Below, piece after piece: positions 47,865 through 58,520 of a DNA stretch of 64,000 bases. The stretch comes from DATADW01 sp963733905 (GTDB lineage Bacteria > Actinomycetota > Acidimicrobiia > Spongiisociales > DATADW01). The notes under the pieces were generated by a model. That model did no database searches, had not been told where the DNA came from, and saw nothing but the letters and a program-made list of their open reading frames with translations. Position 1 is the stretch's first letter, and the number at the start of each line of letters is the position of its first letter. The translations under genes were made by a program, and so were the position numbers. The stretch is taken from positions 372,001-436,000 of the forward strand of contig CAVTEU010000007.1 of assembly GCA_963733905.1 (NCBI GenBank). Direction: 5' to 3'.

Positions 47865-48155
47865 TCACTTTGATGCCCTCCATGCCACCAGACCGGCAAT
47901 TGCCAGCGCCACCAAGGCGGTGAGCAGCGAAGCCAACGCCACCCAGAGCCTGCCATCGTCGAACAGCACGAGAAAGCCCTGATTGGCACCGAGAACCAGA
48001 AACAGGGCGCCAAGTGCCAGAAGCATCCCCCCGGCGAGGCTGATGCCGGCGACCTTCCCGAGCTGCTTGGCCGGCTCGACGGTCTCCTGCATCAGGTATG
48101 CCTTCGATATCTCGAAGAGCTCTTGGGTGAGTTGAGGGATCTCTTTGGCCGCCAT
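47865..48155 (-). CDS. Phage holin family / holin-X-like membrane protein
   Basis: 96 residues, intact. An N-terminal amphipathic helix (EIPQLTQELFEISKAYLMQE) and two membrane helices (LAGGMLLALGALFLVLG and LASLLTALVALAIAGLVAW), the pattern of the actinobacterial Holin-X superfamily. These are chromosomal and usually not part of a prophage; none is visible here. Confidence 0.7.
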   Translation of the reverse strand: MAAKEIPQLTQELFEISKAYLMQETVEPAKQLGKVAGISLAGGMLLALGALFLVLGANQGFLVLFDDGRLWVALASLLTALVALAIAGLVAWRASK

Positions 48156-48200
48156 AGGCGGTCAGGCTAGACACCGCCATCCGAAAAAGGTGCTCTCCGT

Positions 48201-49164
48201 CTACGCCGAAGCGGCGCCGAGCAGCGACGATGCCTCGGCGGAAGAACTCGAGCAGAGTGCCGTCTGGGTCGGGCAGACCCACCAGGTCGGCGTAGTCGAG
48301 GCTCGCCCCGCCGAACGCCTCGTCGTTCCAGAATGGGTCGGGAGCTTGCGGCGACCATGGAGCGACGTACACGTATGGCTCGGGGTGCCCCTCGTCCCCA
48401 GGCGACCCGCCGAAGGAAGCCCGTCCCTTTTCCTCCGGCCCGATCTCCACGGCGGCGTCGAAGTGCTCCGGCCAGATCTGCACCCGCGACGGCTCGAGGT
48501 CGGCAGCTTCGAACCTGATGGTCTCCAGCACCCGAGTGACCGTCCCGAACCAGGAAGCGAAGAAGGCGGTGTGCTCCGGCTCGATCCCCAGGCTCCGGCC
48601 GTCATCCCATTGCGGCGGTCCATCCAGTGCAAGCTCGTCCTCGACACCGGTCTGACTGCGTGCTGCGCCCAGGGTCGTGAGCGGCTCGACGATCACATCC
48701 ATGCCGCGCTGGTCGACGAGATACGGTCCCTCGACCCTCAATTGACGGTCGGTGCCGAAGAACGGCGTCCCGAAACCCCCCATGGTGTAACGCAACCCGA
48801 TCTTGGTGTTGGCCGCCTGACGCAGCGGGGCAAGGACGTAGAAAGCCAACTGGTGGAGTGCCTCCCTCGCCGCCACAAGCCCATCGGGGGGCGACGGGAG
48901 CGGAGCCGGCACCAGGGACCGGTCGGCAGCCCAGGTGGCCAGTTCGTCATCGCTCGCAGGCAGCGCCGCCCATAGGACGTCTCCGTTTGGCACCGGCGAC
49001 ACCGCTGGGGAACGAACCGGCTCGTTGACCGGGTCGTCGGCGAACCATGGCTCCTCGTCGACGGCGGGCGGCGAGGGTTCGAGGACCCGGGCGCCATAGA
49101 CCCCACCGAGCCTCTCCTCCGCCTCGGCGCGGGCGTTGCGCGCCACTGGACCGGTCGTGCTCAC
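48201..49164 (-). CDS. Conserved-looking hypothetical protein
   Basis: About 320 residues, no family I can name. Recognisable blocks: GLRYTMGGFGTPFFGTDRQL, FEAADLEPSRVQIWPEHFDA, RASFGGSPGDEGHPEPYVYV and DPFWNDEAFGGASLDYADL. Composition suggests a soluble enzyme or binding protein. GTG at 49164 follows kbl by 11 bases. The end needs one +1 break near 48250 (964 bases, 3n+1), giving ...EFFAEASSLLGAASA; otherwise the frame runs on through the holin genes. Confidence 0.65.
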
Positions 49165-49175
49165 TCCGTCACCGC

Positions 49176-50373
49176 TCAGATGACACCCAAGGCCCGGCCA
49201 ACCTTGCCAAAGGCCTCGGCACCCTGGTCGAGATCGTCTTCGCTGTGAGACGCCGACACCATCACCCGGATCCGGGCCGCACCGTGGGCGACCGTCGGGT
49301 AGCCGATCGCCTGGGCGAAGACCCCCTCCTCTTCGAACAGCCTCCGGGAGAAGGTCTGGGCGAGCTTGGCCTCCCCCAGCATCACCGGCGTGATCGGCGT
49401 CTCGCTCACACCGAGATCGAACCCCGATGACGTCATCGCTTCCTTGTAGCGCGCCGCATTGGACCACAGCCTCTCCACCCGCTCGGTCGACTCGGCGAGG
49501 ATCGAGACCGATGCCAGGCATGCGGCTGTGTCCGCCGGGGTGAGCGCCGACGAGAAGAGGAAAGGACGCGCCCGCTGCCGGAGCCAGTCGACGAGGTCGG
49601 CCGTCCCGGCGACGTACCCGCCCATCACCCCGAACGCCTTGGACATGGTCCCCACCTCGACGGCGACCCGTCCGTGCAGACCGAAGTGGTCGACGATCCC
49701 GCGCCCGCCCCGACCGAGCACCCCCTCGCCGTGGGCGTCGTCCACCATCACCATCGCCTCGTGCTCCTCGGCCGCCTCGACGATGCCGGGAAGCGGAGCG
49801 ATGTCACCGTCCATCGAGAACACGCCGTCGGTTATCACCAGGATGCGCCTCGCACCCTTGGCCCTGGCCTCGGACAGCCGGTCGCCCAGCGCGGCGACAT
49901 CGGCATGGGGATAGATGGAACGCCCCGCCCGGGCCAGCCGGACGCCGTCCACGATCGAGGCGTGGTTGAGCGCGTCGGAGATGATGACATCGCCCTCGTC
50001 GACCAGGGCGGGGATGGTCCCGAGGTTGGCGGCGAACCCCGACTGGAACGAGATGGTGGCCTCGACACCCTTGAAGGCGGCCAAGCGCCTCCTCGAGGTC
50101 AACGTGGAGCTGCATGGTCCCGGCGATGGTCCGGACCGCACCAGGGCCGACCCCGTACCGATCGACGGCGTCCTTCGCCGCCTCCACGAGACGCGGATCG
50201 CCGGCCAGCCCCAGGTAGTCGTTCGAGGTGAAGTTGAGCACCCGGCGGCCGTCGACCACCAGGTGGGCCCCCTGTGGTGAGCCGACGGTGCGGATGTTGG
50301 CGGCCAGACCACCCGCGGCGAGTTCGTCCAACTGGTCGCGGAGGAAGTCGAGCGGAGTGTGGATGGCGGTCAC
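49176..50373 (-). CDS. kbl: 2-amino-3-ketobutyrate CoA ligase (glycine C-acetyltransferase)
   Basis: PLP enzyme splitting 2-amino-3-oxobutyrate with CoA into glycine and acetyl-CoA. RVLNFTSNDYLGLAGDPRLV, DALNHASIVDGVRLARA, AMVMVDDAHGEGVLGRGGRG and GTMSKAFGVMGGYVAG (PLP Lys) define the alpha-oxoamine synthase family. Assigned to Kbl rather than BioF because tdh overlaps it (GTGA at 50373). One +1 break near 50085; 1198 bases (3n+1) agrees. About 398 residues. Confidence 0.9.
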
Positions 50374-51423
50374 GAGAGCGGACCATCCGCCTTGGCGGCA
50401 TCGGGGAACAGCACCACCTTGCCGCACTCCCCCGACGCCATCAGGTCGAAGGCGCGCTCGTAGTCGTCGAGCGCAAACCGGTGGGTCACCAGCGGCGCCA
50501 GGTCGACCGCCCCGCCCGGAGCAGCCCCCGCATCTCGTACCAGGTCGTCCCACAGCCGGCGCCCGAAGATCCCGTGGATGGTGGCGCCCTTGAAGATCAC
50601 GTTGTCGGCGATGTCAAAGCTGATCGGCGCCGGAGGCAGCCCCAGCAGGGCCGCTTCCCCGCCCGGCTTGAGCAACCCGAACCCGTCATCGATGGCGGTC
50701 GCCGATCCCGACATCTCGAGGAGGACATCCACACCCTCCCCCTCGGTCGCCTCCCAGATGGCCTCGACGCCATCGGCGGCGTCCACCGCCAGATCCGCCC
50801 CCATCTGCTTGGCCAGACCGAGCCGGTAGGCACTGATGTCGGTTGCCAGCACCGAGCGCGCCCCGAGTGCCCGGGCGGCGGCGATCGCCATCAGCCCCAC
50901 CGGGCCACACCCGGTGACCAGCACCTTGCGCCCGGCGATGACGGGGACGCTCACCGAGTGGACGGCGTTTCCAAAGTTCTCCTGGAGCGCCGCCACCGAT
51001 AGCGGCAACCCGACCGGGTCGGGCCAGGCGTTGGCTGCGGGGACCACGACGTACTCGGCGAAGGCACCGTCGCGGTGCACACCGAGGATCTCGGTGGCAG
51101 GGCAGAGGTGGCCCTTCCCCGTCCGGCAAGGAGGGCACTCGCCGCAAATGACGTGGGACTCGACCGATACCAGCTCACCGACCTCAGGACCGCCCGCCGC
51201 CCGGCCCTTCTCGACGACCTCGCCGCACAACTCGTGGCCGACGATGATCCCCGGGCTGACGTGCGAGGCCGCCCATGGGCTCCAGTCGCGAATGTGGAGA
51301 TCGGTCCCGCAAATCGAGGTGGCCCTGACCTCGATCAGCACGTCCCCGTCGCCGACCTCTCGGGATGGGCCGCTCCGCCATCTCCAACCCCGGACCGGGA
51401 GCAGGCTTGACCACGGCGCGCAT
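50370..51423 (-). CDS. tdh: L-threonine 3-dehydrogenase (zinc alcohol-dehydrogenase family)
   Basis: Oxidises threonine to 2-amino-3-oxobutyrate, which Kbl then cleaves. MRAVVKPAPGPGLEMAERPI starts it; the catalytic zinc site shows in SICGTDLHI and IVGHELCGEVVE, the structural zinc in CGECPPCRTGKGHLC, and NAD binding in KVLVTGCGPVGLMAIAAARA. One +1 break near 51360; 1054 bases (3n+1) agrees. ATG at 51423. About 350 residues. Confidence 0.9.
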
Positions 51424-51439
51424 CGATTTCCAGGCTAGG

Positions 51440-51581
51440 CGAAGACGGAAGACGGCGACGCAGCGGAAGTACCGATCCGTCCCCCGCAGGGGGAAGGGAC
51501 CCGCCGCGCAGCGGCGGGTAGGGGGCAGTCCGAAGTCCCAAGTCCGACCTACCACCAACCACGTACCACCTACCACCTAGT
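51440..51581 (+). repeat. Composite rep element: heptamers, two hairpins, heptamers
   Basis: Starts with CGAAGAC GGAAGAC (51440-51453). The palindromic part is CCCCC-GCA-GGGGG (51481-51493) and CCCGCCGC-GCA-GCGGCGGG (51500-51518), then TAGGGGGCAG. From 51533 to 51581 seven units run in exact 7-base phase: AAGTCCC, AAGTCCG, ACCTACC, ACCAACC, ACGTACC, ACCTACC, ACCTAGT. It fills the divergent tdh/TPM spacer, leaving 12 bases before the TPM start. The palindrome is a second copy of the element at 37530. Confidence 0.75.
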
Positions 51582-51593
51582 TACCGTGGCCGG

Positions 51594-53859
51594 ATGCGCG
51601 CCATCGCCGCCGCCATCCTGACCGTTCTCCTCACGCCCGCCGTGGCAGCCGGGCAGGACACGACCTGCCCCGCCTACCAGGGCATCACCTGTGACGGCTA
51701 CGTCACCGACGACGCCGGGGTCATCGAGGACGACACCCGACTCGAGGAGGCGGTGGGTCGGGTCGTTCAGAGCCGCGGCAACCAGATCGCGGTGGTGATC
51801 GTCCCCGATACCTCCGGGCAGTCGATCCAGCGAGTTCGCCCAGGGCATCGGAAACGAATGGGGCGTCGGCACCGCCGAGAACGACGACGGCGTGGTGGTC
51901 CTGGTCGACATCGGCGGTCGGGAGACATGGGTCGAGCCCGGTGACGGTCTCGAGTTGCGAGACCCCGACGAGATCGCCTCGGCCGGCGACAGCTTCTTCG
52001 CCGGCGGGGATTTCGACGGCGGCATCCTCGCCATCGTCGGGTCGCTCGAGTCGGCGCTCGAGGCCGGCCCAGGTGAGGAGGGAGAACCGGCGGAGGAAGG
52101 TGGCAGTGGGTGGCCGTTGGTCCTCATCGTCCTGGGCGGGACCGCCGCAGTTGCGGGCGGTGCGGTCATCTGGAGAGCGGAGACGTGATCGCATCGCGGT
52201 CGTCACCAAGCAACGCCAGGAACTGGTCGACGGCCAGCTACGCCGGCTCACGCCCGCGGGAAACGAACTGCCCCAGGTCGCCGAGTACGTGATGCAGCCA
52301 CCGGCCGACTGGCCCGACGGTGCCCACCGGTGTGGCCATCGACGCCTTGGGGCGGGTGGCGCAGGGCAGCAACGGGCTCACCCCGGACGTGGGTGGGGCG
52401 CTCTGGTCGGAGCGGCTGGTCGACGTGCTCGATCGGGAGCGGTGGCGGAACGACACCGAGATTCCGCTCGAGCTACGTGTCGAGGGCGAGGGACCGGTGC
52501 TCGACGAGGGTGCCCAAGAGGCGGCTCGGCAGGCATTGGCGGTGGACGCAAGTGACGAGACCCTCTTCCGGGTGCGGCTCGGTGACCTCCAGACCCTGGT
52601 AGACGGGCTGCGCCAGCATCGTGTCGCTGAAGCTCGAGCCCGCCTCGGTGCGGCGGTGGAGGCCCGTCTGGTGGACACCCCCGTCGGTCCGGCGTTGATC
52701 ACCGACCTCGGGGAACGAGTGCTCAAGTCGGCACCGGTCCTCCCGCCGACAGCACCGCTCGAGGAGACGGTCGATCGCATCGAATCGACCTACCAGACGG
52801 CGGCCACCAAGGTGGAGCGGCTCGAGCAGCTCTACGACGCCCTCCCCGAGTCGGCCACCCGCCCGGCGGTGGCCGCGGCATTGGCCGACCTCGACGACGA
52901 CCCGACTCAAGCGGCCGAACGCTACGAGCGGGTGCGTGTGGAACTCGAGGAGCTCGGCGGTGAATTGCGCGCCGACGGGCTCGACCTGCCCGGGATCGCC
53001 GCGCTGTTGCTCCTCAACAACTCCGAGGACGCGGTCTCCGACTTCGTCGCCGCCTATCGGGTCAACCGGGAGAACGCCCTCCAGCCCGGCGAGGCGGTGG
53101 AGTACGCCCTGGCCGGGTTGACCCACCCAGCCGACATCGAGGCGGTGAGCGAGGCGGCCCGTCATCACGGTCTCCCGGTAGTCATCGCCGCCACGTTGCT
53201 CCGCAACCGCACCGACGGGATCGCCTCCTATCAGGCGCTGATGGACGAGCTCGCCGCTGAAGGTGTCACCGGCGAGAGCCGCTCCACCATCGCCGGGATC
53301 CTGGCTGTGTCGCTGGAGCCGTCGCAGGCACTCCGTCGATGGGTGGAGGCGCGCCAAGCGCTGTCCAACCTTGGGCTGGACGGGTCGTACGCCGACGTTG
53401 CCGCCGCATTCGGTGCTGCCGACCCCCGCGGTCCCGAGACCTTCGCCCTCGCCTATGCCGCCCAACGCCAGGCCCTGGCCCGCTCCAAGATCGACGACGC
53501 CGACCGCTTCGCGCCCGAACTGGCGCACGAGGGAACCGGCCGCCAGCAGGACGCATGGACCGGCCAGCCCATCCCCACCGGGCTTGGCTCCTATGACCCG
53601 TTCACGTTGCTCTATCTCCACTGGGTCATCACGGGTGGCCACGGCACCGGCGTTGGTTGGGACCCGGTTTTCCGCGACGACTCCTGGTCGTCCGACCGCC
53701 CATCATGGTTCGGAGGTTTCGGCGGTGGGAGCTTCGGTGGCGGTTCCGGCGGCGGTTCGAGCTGGGGTGGAGGGGGATGGAGCCCCGGCAGCTTCGGCGG
53801 ATTCGGTGGCGGCGGCTTTGGTGGCGGCGGCGGGTGGCGGCGGCGGGAGCGGTTGGTAG
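51594..53859 (+). CDS. TPM-domain membrane protein with long C-terminal region and Gly-rich tail
   Basis: A signal peptide (MRAIAAAILTVLLTPAVAAG) precedes a TPM (YgcG/Psb32-type) domain: YVTDDAGVIEDDTRLEEAVG, QIAVVIVPDTSGQS, GIGNEWGVGTAENDDGVVVL. A membrane helix (WPLVLIVLGGTAAVAGGAV) leads into about 500 mostly helical residues without a name, then a Gly/Ser/Phe-rich tail ending GGGGGSGW. Four +1 breaks (about 51838, 52178, 52318 and 53835); 2266 bases (3n+1) agrees. ATG 51594. About 754 residues. TPM proteins are linked to envelope or photosystem maintenance; the role here is unknown. Confidence 0.75.
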
Positions 53860-53978
53860 AACGCCTGCCGGCGAGGCGATGGAGCGTTTGGCCGGCAGCG
53901 TCCCACCTGTCACCAGGAGTCAAGTACGGAACTGCATAGAGATCACCAGATTGCGACGCCGAGGTTCTGTTCACACAA

Positions 53979-53994
53979 TCGAACATGTGTTCGC
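53979..53994. promoter_or_regulatory. LexA-type SOS box
   Basis: TCGAACATGTGTTCGC matches the Gram-positive/actinobacterial LexA consensus TCGAAC-N4-GTTCGA at all but the last base. It lies 63 bases before the start of the HNH gene and downstream of the TPM gene, in a locally AT-richer spacer. Confidence 0.75.
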
Positions 53995-54056
53995 CATTTT
54001 GTCGCACCCCTTTGATACGTTGTGGCTACTTCCCCACCGTGAACCTTGGAGTTGTC

Positions 54057-55327
54057 ATGTTTGTTGGGGAAGTCGTTTCGGAGCTGTGGCCACCACCGCC
54101 ACCTTCTCTGCTCCCTGACGGTCTCGAGGAGATGCCACCCGGTCCCGAACTGGCCGGGGTGCTGGCCGGGATCGACCTGGATTCTCTTCCTGGTTTCGAT
54201 CTGGTGGTGGTGATGGCCGCCCAGGCCCGGATGGTGTCCTATCACCAGGCCGGGTTGTTGGATCTGGTGGCCCGGGTGGCCGACGCCACCACTGAGGCGA
54301 GCGTCTGGTTTCCGACGACGACGGGGAGTTCGCCGCCGACGAGATCCGCGCTGCTCTCTGTCTCACCCGGCGGGCGGCGCGTGTTGCTGCTGGAACTGGC
54401 CCTGGAACTGCGAAGGCTCCCCCAGCTGGCTGAGGCGCTCCGCTCCGGGTTGATCGACCTCCCCCGGGCCCGGGTGGTCTGCGCTGAGCTGGCCACCCTG
54501 GCCGACGGGGAAGCCCAACAGGTGGTCTCTGTGGTGTTGGAGCGGGCTTCCACTCAGACCACCGGTCAGTTGGCGGCCCGGGTGCGCCGCCTGGTCCTCT
54601 CCGTCGACCCCGCCGCCGCCGAGGAACGTTACGAGCGGGGGATCGAGGGTCGTCGGGTGGAGCTGTCGGCCAACCCTGACGGGACCGCCAACCTGATCGC
54701 CTGGTCGCTTCCCCGCCGAGCGGGCCAACGCCGCCTTCGACCGCCTCGACCACCTCGCCCAAGCGGCCAAGGGAGCCGACGACCCCCGCAGCATCGACCA
54801 GGTACGAGCCGACGTCCTCTTGGACCTGGTCGACTGTGGGGACGGCTCGGGGCGGCGAGGGGTCATCGACCTGCGGGTCGACCTGGCCACCCTCACCGGG
54901 TTGGCGGAGCATCCGGGGGAGATACCGGGGTACGGGCCGGTGGTCGCCGACGTCGCCCGCCGGGTGGCCGCCACCCAGGTGGGTTCGGAGTGGCGGGTGG
55001 CGGTCACCCACCCCGACAGCGGAGCGGTGCTCTGGGACGGGACCACCAAACGGAGACCCACCACCGCGCAACGCCGCTATGTGGAGGCCCGTTCCCCCAC
55101 TTGTGTGTTCCCCGGGTGCCGCATGCCGGCCAGCCCGCTCCGACATCGACCACCGGGTCGACCACTCCAAGGGGGGACCGACCCTGGTCGAACACCTCAA
55201 CCCGTTGTGCCGCCACGACCACCGGCTCAAAGACGCCGGATGGAAACTGCAACCCGGACCCAACGGCACCACCACCTGGACCAGTCCCCTCGGACACACC
55301 TACACCACCGGACCCGACCCACCCTGA
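54057..55327 (+). CDS. DUF222 / HNH endonuclease domain protein (13E12-repeat type)
   Basis: N-terminal DUF222 region (FDLVVVMAAQARMVSYHQAG, EFAADEIRAALCLTRRAA, RSGLIDLPRARVVCAELATL) and a C-terminal HNH domain: CVFPGCRMPAS, DIDHRVDHSKGGPTLVEHL and NPLCRHDHRLKDAGW, with metal-binding H and N residues in place. Five +1 breaks (two near 54310, then about 54375, 54715 and 55140); 1271 bases (3n+2) agrees. ATG 54057 has GGAG upstream. This family is multicopy and partly mobile in actinobacteria, and several mycobacterial members are SOS induced, which fits the LexA box. About 422 residues. Confidence 0.88.
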
Positions 55328-55427
55328 ACACGGGCACACCCCGCACCGCTCAGCCGAGCCCGCGAGAGTTCTTGCCCCAGCGGCCGCCGGTCTACCCTGC
55401 CCGCCACACGTCTTTTGGAGATGACCA

Positions 55428-56730
55428 ATGCGCGGGGTCCGCGTCAGGTCCAACATCCGCCGGCGTTCGCTGCTGGCGGCACTCGTAGCCACCCTCGTTG
55501 TTGGGCTCTTCGCCGCGCCTGCCGGCGCTCAAGAGGATCCACCGGTTGAGCTGCCACCAGGCGGCACGTTCCTCGACGACGACGGCAGCACCCACGAGGG
55601 CAACATCGAGGCCATCTACGCAGCCGGGATCACGCTCGGGTGCACCGAGGACGGTCAGTACTTCTGTCCCCAGGACCCGGTCCTCCGCAAGTACATGGCG
55701 GCATTCCTCCGCCGGGCCCTCGAACTTCCCAACAGCAAGAAGGACTACTTCACCGACGACGACGGGCTGTTCGAGGGAGACATCAACGCCGTCGCCAAAG
55801 CCGGGATCACTCTGGGTTGCACCACCACCGAGTTCTGCCCCGATGTGCCGATGCGCGCGCGATCAGATGGCGGCCTTCATCGTGCGGGCGATGGGGTGGA
55901 AGGGCGAGCCGAAGCAGGCCTTCAACGACACCAAGACCAATTACTTCCGCAACGAGATCAACATCCTCGCCCGACGAGGGCGTGACCAACGGGTGCACCG
56001 AGACCCTCTACTGCCCCTCGGCAGGAAGTCGAGCGCCAGGAGATGGCCTCTTTCCTGGCCCGGGCCCTCGGGCTGGAGCCGATCATCCCGCCACCGCGAC
56101 CGGTGCCCCAACTCATCGGCCAGTTCACCACCTTCCACCCCTGCTGCGAGAGCCGGGTGACCAACATCCATCTCATGGCGGACGACCATCGACGGGATGG
56201 TGGTGGCACCCGGGGAGAGCTTCTCGATCAACGCCACGGTCGGTGAGAGGACGAGCGGGAAGGGCTACGTGCCCGCTCCCGCCATCATCGGTGGAGAGGT
56301 CTACTGCTGCGACCACCCGGCCAACATCGGCGGCGGCGTGAGCCAGGTGGCGACGACCCTCTTCAACGCCGTGTTCTTCGCCGGGCTGGAGGACGTGTTC
56401 CACCAGCCGCACAGCCTCTACATCAGCCGCTACCCGATGGGTCGGGAGGCGACACTGGGGTGGACCGCACCCGACCTGGTCTTCCGGAACGACACCTCGA
56501 CGCCGGTCACCATCGACATGTCGTACAGCGATACCAGCCTGACGGCGACTCTCTACGGCGACAACGAGGGGCGGCAGGTCGAGGATGGGCTCACCGGCAC
56601 TGCCACACCCGAAGGCGGGGGCACCGTCACCGTCTACCGCTACATCACCTACCTAGATGGTGAGACGATCACCCAGAGCTGGACCTGGACATACCAGGCC
56701 CCGGCCAACGGCCTCGTCCTCCCCTTCTGA
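55428..56730 (+). CDS. SLH-repeat protein with C-terminal VanW-like domain
   Basis: Signal peptide (RSLLAALVATLVVGLFAAPA), three S-layer-homology-like repeats each with GITLGC/GVTNGC and FCP or YCP (for example AGITLGCTEDGQYFCPQDPV), a Pro linker, then a VanW-like domain: VVAPGESFSINATVGERTSG, GYVPAPAIIGG and GGGVSQVATTLFNAVFFAGL. Four +1 breaks (about 55858, 55975, 56025 and 56190); 1303 bases (3n+1) agrees. ATG 55428 with GGAG upstream. Probably a wall-attached protein. The Cys-containing SLH variant is one I associate with Acidimicrobiia. Confidence 0.82.
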
Positions 56731-56823
56731 GCGCGCGGCCCCGCCGATAGGCTTGGCGCTGCACTCCGGACCGGCCGCCGTCCGCGATGTGCCCGCGCCC
56801 ACGCTCCTTGCGATCGTCGCCTC

Positions 56824-58520
56824 ATGACGTTCAGCACCTCAGTCGCCCCGCTCCGCTACGCACCGTTCCGTTCGCTGTGGCTGGCTTCGGTGGCGTCCAA
56901 CGCCGGTTCGTTCATGCAGACGGTGGCGGCATCGTGGCTGATGCAGGAGCTCACCGGGTCCCCACTCTGGGTATCGGCCATGGCGGCCTCGGGAACGCTC
57001 CCGCTCCTCTTCCTCGCCCTCCCCGCCGGGGCGCTCGCCGACATCCTCGACCGGCGCAAGGTGATGCTGGTGTCCCAGATGGTGATGGGGAGCCGCCGCC
57101 TCGGCGATGGCGCTGCTCGCCTTCCTCGAATTGCTCAACCCGCCGATCCTCCTCGGGCTTGGGCTCCTGCTCGGGGTAGGCGTTGCCTTCAACCTCCCGG
57201 CGTGGCAGGCCATGGTTCCCGATCTCGTCCCCCGCGAGCTCGTGGCCAACGCGGTGGCGCTCAACTCCGTGGCCTTCAACGTCGCCCGGGCGGTGGGCCC
57301 CGCAATCGGTGGTCTGATTGGTCGCCGCCGCCGGTGCCGGGTGGGCCTTTCTCATCAACAGTCTCTCGTTCCTTGCGGTCATCGTCGCCGTCGCCCGGCT
57401 CCACTGGTCCGAGCCCGCCGAGCCCGAGGTTTCCTCGGTTGCCTCCGCCATCGGGCTCGGGGTCCGCTATGCCCGGTTCACCCCGCCCTTCCGCCGGCTG
57501 TTGGCGGTGGCGGCGCTGTTCGCCCTCACTTCAGGAGTGGTGCAGTCGCTGCTCGCCACCCTCACCGAGGAGGACCTCGACGCCGGGGCGTTTGCATACG
57601 GCGCCCTTCTCGGGGCGATGGGGGCAGGAGCACTGCTCGGCGCATTCACCCGTGGAGCCGCCGCCGAGCGGCTGGCGGAGCGTCATGTCGGGGTGGCGGT
57701 TGCCACCTTCGGTTTGGCGGGCATCGCCGTTGGCCTCGCCCCCGGGGTCTGGCTGGCAGCCGTCGCGCTGTTCATCGCCGGGATCGCCTGGGTGTGGACG
57801 CTGGCGACTCTCAACGCCACCGTCCAGCTGCTGGTCCCGGCGTGGGTGAGGGGCCGGGCGGCGTCGCTCTACACGCTGGCCTTTGTCGGCGTCCTTCCGC
57901 TGGGAGCGCTCTTGGCGGGTGCCATCGGGGCGGCGTTCGGGACACCGGTCGCATACGTGGTCCTCGGGTCGGGCACCGTGGTGCTCGGATTGGTGCTCCC
58001 CAGCCTCCGGCTTCCCCACCTCGGATCGGTGGTGACCCCCGAACCGCCGGAGGATTGGACCGTGCCCGAGCACGCCGATCACGTCGAGGGTGGGCCGGTG
58101 ATGGTCCTCAACACATGGGTAATCGACCAGTCCGACCTGGCCGAGTTCCTCGAGCTGATGAACGAGGTCCGTCAGGTTCGGCTCCGCACCGGCGCCTACA
58201 GGTGGCGGCTCTACCGCAACGCCGAGGATGCGCACCGGATGACAGAGGTCTTCCTGCTTGCATCGTGGGAGGACCATCTCCGCCAGCACAGGCGGATCGA
58301 CGCGGCGGCGGCAGATCTCATCAGGTCGGTCCGGGCATTCGACACGGCAGGGGGGCCGGTAGGCCGGCACCTGGTCGCCATCGACGTCGACGACCCGGCC
58401 GACCGGCCCGACTGGGAGCAACTGGTTGCGGTTCACCACGCACTCCACGAGACGGACGGGTCGGTGCGGCTGGAGGAAACGATCGAGATAGCTGTGCCCG
58501 GGGGGACGACCCAGAAGTGA
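56824..58520 (+). CDS. MFS exporter with C-terminal ABM-like domain
   Basis: RYAPFRSLWLASVASNAGSF and SALPAGALADILDRRKVML-type segments match the MFS_3 / EntS family of 10-12 helices. After the last helix, residues about 420-565 form a soluble domain (LNTWVIDQSDLAEFLELMNE, YRWRLYRNAEDAHRMTEVFL, SWEDHLRQH), like the antibiotic-biosynthesis-monooxygenase fold attached to some members. Two +1 breaks (about 57090 and 57315); 1697 bases (3n+2) agrees. Stop overlaps ftcD by GTGA. About 565 residues. Substrate unknown. Confidence 0.85.

Noticed and set aside
47865..48155. Possible prophage from holin-like genes (also 60266-60656)
   Set aside because: No phage structural, lysin or integrase genes nearby; these holin families are ordinary chromosomal membrane proteins in actinobacteria, and xerD is housekeeping.
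47668..49521. Single 617-codon minus-strand ORF
   Set aside because: It joins three proteins (hypothetical, holin-X and DUF3618-like regions) across a frame break; the holin-like gene in another frame fits better.
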